From NCBI GenBank assembly GCA_039190005.1, contig JBCCYM010000084.1, positions 1 through 6,081 of the forward strand: a stretch of DNA of 6,081 nt, given 5' to 3'. A program made the translations under genes and the position numbers. A model generated the notes under the pieces. That model ran no database searches, was not told the origin of the DNA, and saw only the letters and a list, made by a program, of their open reading frames with translations. This DNA is from JBCCYM01 sp039190005. Its GTDB lineage: Bacteria > Pseudomonadota > Gammaproteobacteria > UBA12402. Positions within the stretch are counted from its first letter, which is position 1. Every line of letters begins with the position of its first letter. Positions 1-6,081 of this stretch are shown piece after piece.

Positions 1-60
1 AGGCTCTGGTAACAATCCAGTATAAAAATGTGTTTGCCTGTGGTTTTTCTCTCTATTTTT

Positions 61-97
61 CCCTGAGCCTGTCGAAGGGGCGCGGGAATGACGATGG
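61..97. repeat. Composite dispersed-repeat remnant in the purD leader
   Basis: Two GC-rich blocks sit back to back in an otherwise AT-rich leader. Positions 61-79 read CCCTGAGCCTGTCGAAGGG, an imperfect palindrome with CCCT/AGGG ends. Positions 81-97 read CGCGGGAATGACGATGG, whose reverse complement contains CGTCATTCCCGCG. Both strings resemble short motifs that recur between genes in many proteobacterial genomes (recalled, not searched). Only one copy of each lies in this window, so repeat status is an inference. The block ends 14 bases before the purD ribosome binding site and would lie in the transcript leader if the promoter is further upstream. Confidence 0.5.
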
Positions 98-111
98 AAC
101 CGCAATAAATT

Positions 112-116
112 AGAGG
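112..116 (+). promoter_or_regulatory. Ribosome binding site of purD
   Basis: AGAGG lies 11 bases before the ATG at 128, a slightly long but acceptable spacing. It supports that ATG as the start, as does the fact that the Rossmann-like GSGAREHA motif begins only six residues into the protein, where it belongs in PurD. Confidence 0.55.
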
Positions 117-127
117 CAAATTGCTTT

Positions 128-1456
128 ATGAACATACTGATTATCGGCTCCGGCGCTAGAGAACATGCCATCACAAAAGCATTAGCGTGCTCACCGCGGC
201 AAGTACAATTATTTTGCCTGGGCACTCAAATAAACCCAGGTATAAAAACACTCACAACAGACTATCTTGTGGATGACATTACTGATCCTAACATCGCCGC
301 CCGCCTTGCAAAACAATGGCGGATTGATATGGCAATTATCGGACCAGAAGCGCCTTTAGCCGCGGGTGTTGCCGATCAACTACAAGCGGATGCCATTGCG
401 ACAATTGGGCCAAAAAAAGTACTGGCACAGATCGAAACCAGTAAACAATTCGCTAGAGACCTATTGGAAAAATATAACATTCCTGCCAGTCCGGCCTATC
501 GCGCGTTCAATACTTTAGATGGCATTAAAGCCTATTTAGAGCTCTGGTCACAACAGTATGTGATAAAAGCGGATGGTTTGATGGGCGGCAAAGGTGTTAA
601 AGTATTCGGCGATCATCTGCACAGTGATCAGCAAGCTTATGATTATTGTAAATCGCTCATTGATAACAAACAATCTTTAGTTATAGAAGAAAAGCTTGTT
701 GGTCCTGAGTTTTCGCTGATCAGTTTTTGTGATGGTCACAACTTGGCGCATACACCGGCTATTCAAGATCATAAGCGTGCTTTTGTGAATGATGATGGCC
801 CAAATACGGGTGGCATGGGCAGTTATTCTGATCGCGATCATTGCTTACCGTTTTTATCGCAACAAGACATTGAACAAGCGCAGGCATTTAATGAAGCGAC
901 AATCAAAGCGCTTTATCAAGAAACCGGTGAAGCCTATGTCGGTTTTCTCTATGGTGGCTTTATGGCAACCGCACAAGGTGTCAAACTGATTGAATACAAC
1001 GCCAGACTGGGCGATCCAGAAGCAATTAACCTGCTGGGTTTACTTGACTGTGATTTTGTCAGCGTTTGTCAAGCGATGGTAGCAGGCAAACTCAAACAGA
1101 CACCAATTAGTTTTGCCGATCAAGCCAGTGTTTGTAAATATCTTGTGCCCAATGGTTATCCTGAACAGGCGGTTAAAAATCAATTAATTGATATTTCTTT
1201 GGTAAAAGACATCGATTCATTGTATTATGCTGCGATAGATGAACGTGATGGAAAACTGTATCAGACTGGTTCTCGCGCCATTGCTGTACTGACAGTTGCC
1301 GATACCATTAGCCAAGCGGAACAACAAGCGGAAAAAATTGTCGCCGACATTAAAGGACCGTTATTTCACCGTGCTGATATTGGCACTGCCACATTAATTA
1401 ATAAACGTATTGAACTGATAAACACAATAAGAAAAACAAATTATAAGCGATTATGA
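128..1456 (+). CDS. purD: Phosphoribosylamine--glycine ligase (GAR synthetase)
   Basis: This cytoplasmic ATP-grasp enzyme joins glycine to 5-phosphoribosylamine to give GAR, step 2 of de novo purine synthesis. At 442 residues it is close to the usual 420-430. The N-terminal domain shows GSGAREHA (7-14) and GPEAPLAAG (72-80). The ATP-grasp core shows KADGLMGGKGVKV (147-159), VGPEFSL (191-197), QDHKRAF (213-219), GPNTGGMGSYS (224-234) and the metal/nucleotide motif EYNARLGDPEA (289-299). The C-terminal domain has VCKYLVPNGYP (335-345), TGSRAIAVL (380-388) and FHRADIG (413-419). Several motifs differ from the E. coli form: GLMGGKGVKV instead of GLAAGKGV, GDPEAINLL instead of GDPETQ, and the CKYLVP segment. 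They look closer to the PurD type I recall from archaea. Its stop overlaps the purN start by ATGA. The family call is secure; the subtype is a judgement from memory. Confidence 0.96.
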   Translation: MNILIIGSGAREHAITKALACSPRQVQLFCLGTQINPGIKTLTTDYLVDDITDPNIAARLAKQWRIDMAIIGPEAPLAAGVADQLQADAIATIGPKKVLAQIETSKQFARDLLEKYNIPASPAYRAFNTLDGIKAYLELWSQQYVIKADGLMGGKGVKVFGDHLHSDQQAYDYCKSLIDNKQSLVIEEKLVGPEFSLISFCDGHNLAHTPAIQDHKRAFVNDDGPNTGGMGSYSDRDHCLPFLSQQDIEQAQAFNEATIKALYQETGEAYVGFLYGGFMATAQGVKLIEYNARLGDPEAINLLGLLDCDFVSVCQAMVAGKLKQTPISFADQASVCKYLVPNGYPEQAVKNQLIDISLVKDIDSLYYAAIDERDGKLYQTGSRAIAVLTVADTISQAEQQAEKIVADIKGPLFHRADIGTATLINKRIELINTIRKTNYKRL

Positions 1457-2049
1457 CCTCTTCTCGATTTTCATTGGCCATTTTGGGTTCAACACGGGGC
1501 ACCACCATGCTCTATTTACTCAATGCCATCAGCGCCAACACACTCAAAGCCAAAATAAATGTTGTCATCAGTGATAAAGAAAACGCCTATATTCTTCAAC
1601 GCGCCAAAGCAAATAAGATCCCAGCACATTTTGTGTCACCTAAAGGTTTATCGCGCTGTGATTATGACACGAAAATTACCGCTTTATTACAACAACAATC
1701 CATTGATTTGATTGTTTTAATCGGTTACATGCGTATTTTATCGACGGAATTTGTGCGGCAATGGCATCATAAAATCATTAATATTCATCCGTCATTATTA
1801 CCCAGACACGCCGGTTTAATGGATAAAGCGGTACACCAGGCAGTGCTTGACAGCCAAGATAAAAAAACCGGTTGCAGCGTCCATTATGTGACTGAGACAG
1901 TCGATGGCGGTCCGATTATCATGCAAAAATGCTGTCAAGTCGCTGATCATGATACCGTTGACTCCCTCAAAGCTAAAGTCGCTTGGTTGGAAGGAAAAGC
2001 GTATATTGAATCGATTAATCATTTTGCTAAAAACAGGAAAATAACATGA
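1453..2049 (+). CDS. purN: Phosphoribosylglycinamide formyltransferase (GAR transformylase)
   Basis: It transfers the formyl group of 10-formyl-tetrahydrofolate to GAR, giving FGAR (step 3 of purine synthesis). The 198 residues form a single formyltransferase domain, a little shorter than the E. coli enzyme (212). The catalytic set is visible: Asn110 and His112 in NIHPSLLPRHAGL, His144 in CSVHYV and Asp151 in TVDGGPII, matching E. coli Asn106, His108, His137 and Asp144. GYMRILS (91-97) is the conserved folate-side strand. The N-terminal phosphate-binding loop reads GSTRGT (12-17) where E. coli has GNGSN, a variant rather than a defect. The start ATG overlaps the purD stop (ATGA) and lacks a strong Shine-Dalgarno sequence, so translation is probably coupled to purD. 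Its stop overlaps purH in the same way. Confidence 0.95.
   Translation: MTSSRFSLAILGSTRGTTMLYLLNAISANTLKAKINVVISDKENAYILQRAKANKIPAHFVSPKGLSRCDYDTKITALLQQQSIDLIVLIGYMRILSTEFVRQWHHKIINIHPSLLPRHAGLMDKAVHQAVLDSQDKKTGCSVHYVTETVDGGPIIMQKCCQVADHDTVDSLKAKVAWLEGKAYIESINHFAKNRKIT
2035..2040 (+). promoter_or_regulatory. Ribosome binding site of purH inside the end of purN
   Basis: AGGAAA lies 5 bases before the purH ATG at 2046, within the last codons of purN. It supports this start and shows that purH can recruit ribosomes itself as well as by ATGA coupling. Confidence 0.6.
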
Positions 2050-3578
2050 ATGACAATGCCATTTACCCAAAACGCGCCTTAATTTCCGTTTCCGATAAAA
2101 GTGGTATTATTGACTTAGCGCAAAGTTTAAGTGAACTCAATATTGAAATTATATCCACCGGCGGTACGGCAAAACATTTGCAAGAGGCGGGCATTCAAGT
2201 CACGCAAGTATCGGAATTGACAAACTTTCCTGAAATCATGAATGGTCGGGTTAAAACACTGCATCCGACTATTTTTGCCGGTCTACTTGGCAAACGCGAT
2301 ACCCACGCGGAAGCCGCGAAAGCGCATGATATCCCCTGGATTGATCTACTGGTTTGCAATCTTTATCCTTTCGCTAAAACCATTAAAAAGCCTGGCGTCA
2401 CCTTTGATGAAGTGATTGAAAATATTGATATTGGTGGCCCATCAATGCTGCGCGCGGCCGCTAAAAATATGGCATGGACAACCGTCATTAGCGATCACAA
2501 TGATTACCAATTTTTAATTGATGAACTGAAAGCGGCACAAGGTATTTCTTTCGCGACACGTAAAAAATTCGCGATCAAAGCTTTCGCGCACACTGCCGCG
2601 TATGATGGTTTAATACAATCCTATTTATCAAACAGCGCTTTCCCGGAAAGATTAAGTCTAAATTATACGAAAGTCGCCCAATTGCGTTATGGTGAGAATC
2701 CTGATCAACAAGCGGCGGTATATCAATCCATGGTTGAAGCACCTCAAGGCGTGTTAGCGGCAACACAATTACAGGGTAAAGCGCTTTCTTATAACAATAT
2801 TCTTGACAGTGACGCCGCGCTTAACTGCCTTTATGAATTTGACGCGCCCGCCTGTGTGGTTGTTAAACATAATAATCCTTGTGGCACCGCGGTGGATGAA
2901 GATATTAATCAAGCGTTTCATCGCGCCTGGATGGCGGATAGTAAATCGGCGTTTGGCAGTATTGTGGTATTAAACAAAAAGTGTACCGTAGAAATTGCCG
3001 AATTTTTACATAAGGTATTTATTGAAGTACTCATTGCGCCTGATTATGACACCCAAGCTTTAGCGATACTCAAGAAAAAATCAAATCTCCGGGTGTTATT
3101 GCTCAAACAGCATAGTAAAACAACACAACAACTGATCAAATCAATTGACGGTGGCTTACTGCTACAAAGCGCCAGTGATACCGTTATTGACAGTCAGCAC
3201 TGTCAATGTGTGACCAAAACAGAAGTTAGCGAACAACAGAAAAAAGATCTGGATTTTGCCTGGCGTGTGGTAAAACACATCAAGTCCAATGCGATTCTCA
3301 TTGCCGATAATCTGCTTAGTTTAGGTGTGGGCGCTGGTCAAGTATCGCGCGTTGACGCGGTAGAAATCGCCTTGAAAAAAGCCGGTAATTTCGACCAAGC
3401 GGTACTCGCCTCCGACGCCTTTTTCCCTTTTCGTGACAGCATTGACCAAATCGCTAATTACAATATCAAAGCAATTATTCAACCGGGTGGTTCCATCCGT
3501 GATGAAGAAGTTATTGCCGCCTGTGATGAACATGGTATCGCCATGTTGTTTACCGGAACGCGTTGCTTTAAACATTAG
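2046..3578 (+). CDS. purH: Bifunctional AICAR transformylase / IMP cyclohydrolase
   Basis: It catalyses the last two steps to IMP: formylation of AICAR by 10-formyl-tetrahydrofolate, then ring closure of FAICAR. At 510 residues it is somewhat shorter than E. coli PurH (529). The N-terminal MGS-like cyclohydrolase domain (about 8-195) shows SVSDKSG (14-20), STGGTAKHL (37-45), NGRVKTLHP (66-74), CNLYPFA (104-110) and IDIGGPSMLRAAAKN (127-141). The C-terminal transformylase domain shows LRYGENPDQ (213-221), the catalytic Lys274-His275 in KHNNPCG (274-280), SAFGSIV (301-307), VKHIKSNAI (409-417), GAGQVSRV (429-436) and the closing GGSIRDEEVI (481-490). All expected key residues are present in both halves, so both activities are likely intact. 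The stretch from about 335 to 395 is the least conserved part. Its start overlaps the purN stop by ATGA, and the transporter follows 9 bases later. Confidence 0.97.
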   Translation: MNDNAIYPKRALISVSDKSGIIDLAQSLSELNIEIISTGGTAKHLQEAGIQVTQVSELTNFPEIMNGRVKTLHPTIFAGLLGKRDTHAEAAKAHDIPWIDLLVCNLYPFAKTIKKPGVTFDEVIENIDIGGPSMLRAAAKNMAWTTVISDHNDYQFLIDELKAAQGISFATRKKFAIKAFAHTAAYDGLIQSYLSNSAFPERLSLNYTKVAQLRYGENPDQQAAVYQSMVEAPQGVLAATQLQGKALSYNNILDSDAALNCLYEFDAPACVVVKHNNPCGTAVDEDINQAFHRAWMADSKSAFGSIVVLNKKCTVEIAEFLHKVFIEVLIAPDYDTQALAILKKKSNLRVLLLKQHSKTTQQLIKSIDGGLLLQSASDTVIDSQHCQCVTKTEVSEQQKKDLDFAWRVVKHIKSNAILIADNLLSLGVGAGQVSRVDAVEIALKKAGNFDQAVLASDAFFPFRDSIDQIANYNIKAIIQPGGSIRDEEVIAACDEHGIAMLFTGTRCFKH

Positions 3579-3582
3579 GAAA
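3577..3582 (+). promoter_or_regulatory. Ribosome binding site of the permease gene
   Basis: AGGAAA begins inside the purH stop codon (TAG, 3576-3578) and ends 5 bases before the ATG at 3588. It fixes the permease start and ties the gene closely to purH. Confidence 0.65.
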
Positions 3583-3587
3583 ACGGC

Positions 3588-4769
3588 ATGAACAAAACTA
3601 TTGGCGCGACGCTACTTATGATTGGCACTTGCATGGGGGGTGGCATGCTAGCTTTACCTATTGCCACTGCCGCCGGTGGATTTTATAAAGCGGCAGCTAT
3701 TATTATTTTTGCCTGGTTTTTTATGACTGTTGGCTCTTTTTTAGTGCTGGAAGTAAATTTATATTTGCCAAACAAAACTAATCTAATCTCAATGTCAAAA
3801 AGCACACTGGGTAGGCTGGGACAAATTGTAGCTTGGATAAGTTATTGTTTAGTCCTCTATTCAGGCTTATGCGCTTATGGCGCTGGTGGTGGCGGCATTT
3901 TACAATCTCTTTTTTTTGATTTACATATTCATCTTAATATCACAATGTCTAGTATTTTATATATCATCATACTGGCAGCGATTGTTTTTGCTGGCACACA
4001 TTGGATTGATTACAGTAATAGACTATTCATGATCGCCAAGATTGCCTTTCTGATTTCATTAATTGCGTTAATATTGCCACACAGCAATCCACATAAAATC
4101 ATTCATGGCAGCACCGCAAAACTCATTAAACAATCCGCGCTTATCACTGCCGTAGCATTTACCTTTTCCATTATCATTCCCAGTATGCGTTATTATCTCA
4201 ATAGCGACATTAAGAAATTAAAAATTGCTATTATTTTGGGCGGCACCATTCCTTTGATATGTTATTTGCTTTGGATTTACGCGGTACAAACGACAGTACC
4301 CACTTATGGTCCGAACGGATTAATCGGTATGGCACATGGCAATACCACATTACAACTCGCCGAAGCGTTAAGCAATATCGCCAATAGCGACTGGCTAACC
4401 ACTATCGCGCATTTATTTATTTCGTTCTGTATGATCACAGCTTTTTTAACGGTATCCTTATCACTGTCTGATTTTATTGCTGATGGCTTCAATAAAGAAA
4501 AGAAAGGCAAAGGGAAATTTTTTGTCTATGGTGTGACGTTTATTCCAGTGCTAGTCATTTTAACCATCGCGCCGAATATCTTTATTCTTGGCCTAAAAAT
4601 CGCCAGTGCTTTTTGTATTATCCTAGTTATCATCTTACCAACCTTAATGGCATGGTTTGGTCGCTACCATCGTAAAATTGATAAAGGGTTGTTTCGCGTT
4701 CCTGGTGGCAAACCGCTATTGATTATCACATTTTTAATTGGTGTGTTGGCTATATTAAGTAGTTTATGA
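3588..4769 (+). CDS. Aromatic amino acid permease, HAAAP family (TyrP/Mtr-like)
   Basis: This is an inner-membrane amino acid transporter, probably a proton symporter for an aromatic amino acid such as tyrosine or tryptophan. The 393 residues hold about 11 hydrophobic helices, roughly at 4-27, 34-59, 77-104, 118-137, 144-163, 181-198, 210-231, 267-293, 311-328, 333-356 and 374-392. That count and length fit TyrP, Mtr and TnaB. The first helix carries the family signature GTCMGGGMLALPIATAAGG (13-31), close to GTxIGAGMLALP of the family. A positively charged loop, KEKKGKGK (303-310), separates helices 8 and 9. The substrate cannot be read from the sequence; tyrosine and tryptophan are the best guesses. 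It follows purH by 9 bases with its own ribosome binding site, so co-transcription with the purine genes is likely, though no biochemical link is evident. Confidence 0.88.
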   Translation: MNKTIGATLLMIGTCMGGGMLALPIATAAGGFYKAAAIIIFAWFFMTVGSFLVLEVNLYLPNKTNLISMSKSTLGRLGQIVAWISYCLVLYSGLCAYGAGGGGILQSLFFDLHIHLNITMSSILYIIILAAIVFAGTHWIDYSNRLFMIAKIAFLISLIALILPHSNPHKIIHGSTAKLIKQSALITAVAFTFSIIIPSMRYYLNSDIKKLKIAIILGGTIPLICYLLWIYAVQTTVPTYGPNGLIGMAHGNTTLQLAEALSNIANSDWLTTIAHLFISFCMITAFLTVSLSLSDFIADGFNKEKKGKGKFFVYGVTFIPVLVILTIAPNIFILGLKIASAFCIILVIILPTLMAWFGRYHRKIDKGLFRVPGGKPLLIITFLIGVLAILSSL

Positions 4770-4773
4770 TGAT

Positions 4774-5538
4774 TTAGATTTTATCAAAAAACTTATGCCT
4801 TTTACCTGGTGTTAATTTCAGAGTCGGCAATTTACACAAGGATCGGAAAAAATTTACGGCTTTAAATTTAAGATAAACCGCGTAACCGCATGAATAGTAC
4901 ATTGGACTTGGCGGATTGGGCAAATAGTTATCTTTTTGACCGGCTATTTTCAAACCTTCCAGCAATAAATCATTAATATATGTGGCACCTTTGCGCACAA
5001 GTGATTTAGGTGTTTCATGCTTATCAATTGGAAATTTTATTCGTTTAATGATGGCACCGGCGTCTAACTCATCATTCAGGGTGTGCAGTGTGACACCAGA
5101 GAATTTTTCTTTGTTAATAAGCGGCGCGTATGTTCGATTGCCTCCGCGATAATAGGGTAAGCAGCTTGAATGCACATTCATTGCTTCAATGCCAGCCAAT
5201 TTGAAAAATGTTGCTGGCAGTTTTGTCGGCCATGAATTGGAAATGATATATTTGAAATGATGCGCCTCAAAAACAGGCAATAAAGGATCTAAAGAAATTT
5301 CATAGGTCGCGAAATATGGGATTGAATTTTCGTGGCAATACACTGAAGAGGAAATGCTTCTGATATATTTTCTATTATACCAGTGTTCGTATTCATACGC
5401 CTCCCAAAAAAACTTTTTCCATTTAGGCAGACAAATTACGCACAATAATTTGTACCCCTGTTTATGCAAAGTCTCCAGTCCATATCGAGATCTAGCTCGA
5501 TTATCGGTGCATAAATATAAACAGTCATAATCACTCAT
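4774..5538 (-). CDS. Formyltransferase-fold protein, acceptor unknown (not Fmt)
   Basis: It is a 254-residue protein with the formyltransferase N-terminal fold shared by PurN, Fmt and sugar N-formyltransferases; the likely donor is 10-formyl-tetrahydrofolate. The core motif is NVHSSCLPYYRGGN (121-134), giving Asn121 and His123, followed by GVTLHTLNDELDAGAII (148-164), giving Asp159. These correspond to the catalytic Asn/His/Asp of the family. ISNSWPTKLP (99-108) precedes the core, as in related enzymes. After about residue 200 only a short basic tail remains, far less than the tRNA-binding domain of Fmt (about 310 residues in all), so Met-tRNA is an unlikely substrate. A nucleotide-linked amino sugar for surface polysaccharide is possible, but no sugar-pathway gene is nearby. 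The ATG is the only one available: an in-frame TAA lies 30 bases upstream. No Shine-Dalgarno sequence is visible. The gene is AT-rich and lies 39 bases downstream of the exported-protein gene on the same strand. Confidence 0.82.
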   Translation of the reverse strand: MSDYDCLYLCTDNRARSRYGLETLHKQGYKLLCVICLPKWKKFFWEAYEYEHWYNRKYIRSISSSVYCHENSIPYFATYEISLDPLLPVFEAHHFKYIISNSWPTKLPATFFKLAGIEAMNVHSSCLPYYRGGNRTYAPLINKEKFSGVTLHTLNDELDAGAIIKRIKFPIDKHETPKSLVRKGATYINDLLLEGLKIAGQKDNYLPNPPSPMYYSCGYAVYLKFKAVNFFRSLCKLPTLKLTPGKRHKFFDKI

Positions 5539-5550
5539 ATTTTTAATAGT

Positions 5551-5556
5551 ATTATA
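5551..5556 (-). promoter_or_regulatory. Possible -10 element for the formyltransferase gene
   Basis: On the minus strand these bases read TATAAT, a perfect -10 hexamer, ending 12 bases before the ATG. No good -35 box lies 16-18 bases upstream, and the region is AT-rich, so chance is a serious alternative. If real, transcription would begin only about 5 bases before the start codon, in keeping with the lack of a ribosome binding site. Confidence 0.25.
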
Positions 5557-5577
5557 AATATGGTGTTAAAACAATTA

Positions 5578-6018
5578 TTATAATGGGCAGCGATTATATT
5601 GCTGATAAACGCTAGGTTTACAGAAAACAATAAATGTCGTATCTGTTTTGTCATAATTCCATGAGTAGGCAATATCCTGCCCTATATAGCCACTAATCTC
5701 AGTATAATAAGCACCGTTATTGAGTTGATTAAAATCAGCACGAAAGTTAACAAATTCTTGTGGTTTTTTAGGTTGTACTAAGGTATCAATTGTTGCGCCT
5801 TGCAATAATACCGAACAACCTTCACCATTGCCAGGTTGAGGTCTTATAAAAACGGATTGATTATTCTTAAGAAGAATAGGAAAAGATTGTTTAAGACAAG
5901 GCGTATCATTTGATGCAGTAAATACAAGCGGCTTACCAAAATGATTCATCAAAACAAGATGGCTATTGGCAGCAAAAGCAGTGTTAACCAATAAAAGAAA
6001 GATCAAATATTTTTTCAT
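5578..6018 (-). CDS. Small exported protein of unknown function
   Basis: I do not recognise this 146-residue protein. It begins with a clear Sec signal peptide: MKK, a hydrophobic stretch (residues 4-15) and an AFA-A cleavage site after residue 16. The mature part is about 130 residues with no further membrane helix, so it should be periplasmic or released. It has four cysteines (41, 68, 133, 144), enough for two disulfides, and is rich in Asn, Gln, Tyr and Phe, with a pattern suggesting a beta-rich fold. No lipobox cysteine follows the signal peptide, so it is not a lipoprotein. A weak ribosome binding site (GGGAT on the minus strand) supports the ATG at 6018. It is upstream of the formyltransferase gene on the same strand and may share its transcript. 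No homologue or function can be assigned by eye. Confidence 0.75.
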   Translation of the reverse strand: MKKYLIFLLLVNTAFAANSHLVLMNHFGKPLVFTASNDTPCLKQSFPILLKNNQSVFIRPQPGNGEGCSVLLQGATIDTLVQPKKPQEFVNFRADFNQLNNGAYYTEISGYIGQDIAYSWNYDKTDTTFIVFCKPSVYQQYNRCPL

Positions 6019-6026
6019 TATTATTT

Positions 6027-6031
6027 ATCCC
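6027..6031 (-). promoter_or_regulatory. Ribosome binding site of the exported-protein gene
   Basis: GGGAT on the minus strand lies 8 bases before the ATG at 6018, a weak but well-placed Shine-Dalgarno sequence. Further upstream, TATAAC (6060-6055 on the minus strand) could serve as a -10 box, but its -35 region would fall at the window edge and is not recognisable. Confidence 0.4.
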
Positions 6032-6081
6032 AAATTAATTTTTATTGTTATTTAGTTATAGGATATTGTAACATTTTTTTG

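Noticed and set aside
10..26. Possible -10 box TATAAA at 21-26 for the purine operon
   Set aside because: Its -35 region would fall at or beyond the window edge, so the promoter cannot be judged.
23..38. Possible PurR operator before purD (GTGTTTGCCT half-site)
   Set aside because: The right half fits the PurR consensus (GNTTNCNT), but the left half matches poorly, so the palindrome is not there; a single half-site in AT-rich DNA is not enough.
1816..2070. Minus-strand open frame opposite purN (84 codons)
   Set aside because: It lies wholly within well-supported purN/purH coding sequence, lacks a recognisable domain and is a shadow of the real genes. The same holds for the other open frames opposite or inside purD, purH and the permease.
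3635..3640. Run of six G in the permease signature region as a phase-variation tract
   Set aside because: It codes for the conserved glycines of the first helix, is short, and the frame is intact; nothing points to switching.
3910..3917. Run of eight T inside the permease gene as a terminator or slippage site
   Set aside because: No preceding hairpin, the reading frame continues through it, and such runs are expected in codons for Phe in an AT-rich membrane-protein gene.
4774..5538. Reading the minus-strand formyltransferase as Met-tRNA formyltransferase (fmt)
   Set aside because: It is about 55 residues too short, lacks the C-terminal OB-like domain, and is not next to def, the usual partner of fmt.

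Overview
The window holds six protein-coding genes and suggests a gammaproteobacterium with a moderately AT-rich genome, probably from the Legionella/Coxiella side of the class. This placement is an inference. It rests on the purD-purN-purH cluster with its particular PurD and PurN sequence variants, the HAAAP-family aromatic amino acid permease (a family often multiplied in intracellular gammaproteobacteria), and a scattered-repeat motif in the leader. No rRNA or other phylogenetic marker is present to confirm it.

Plus strand, 128-4769: a compact run of de novo purine genes. purD (GAR synthetase), purN (GAR transformylase) and purH (AICAR transformylase/IMP cyclohydrolase) are joined by two 4-base ATGA overlaps. 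Nine bases later comes an 11-helix transporter of the TyrP/Mtr (HAAAP) family. The first three enzymes cover step 2, step 3 and the last two steps of the route to IMP, and two of them (PurN, PurH) consume 10-formyl-tetrahydrofolate. The permease has no known purine role and may simply share the transcript.

Minus strand, 6018-4774: a small exported protein of unknown function (signal peptide, four cysteines), then 39 bases later a short formyltransferase. The latter carries the Asn/His/Asp catalytic set of the PurN/Fmt fold but lacks room for the full Fmt tRNA-binding domain, so its acceptor is probably not Met-tRNA; an amino sugar is one possibility. Its stop codon lies only 4 bases from the permease stop, so the two transcription units converge with no visible terminator.

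The 127-base leader before purD contains no gene. It carries a composite of two GC-rich motifs that look like pieces of dispersed intergenic repeats, followed by the purD ribosome binding site. No tRNA, rRNA, CRISPR, insertion sequence or riboswitch was recognised. The window is mostly ordinary housekeeping DNA; the least explained parts are the divergent PurD type, the formyltransferase of unknown acceptor and the orphan exported protein.
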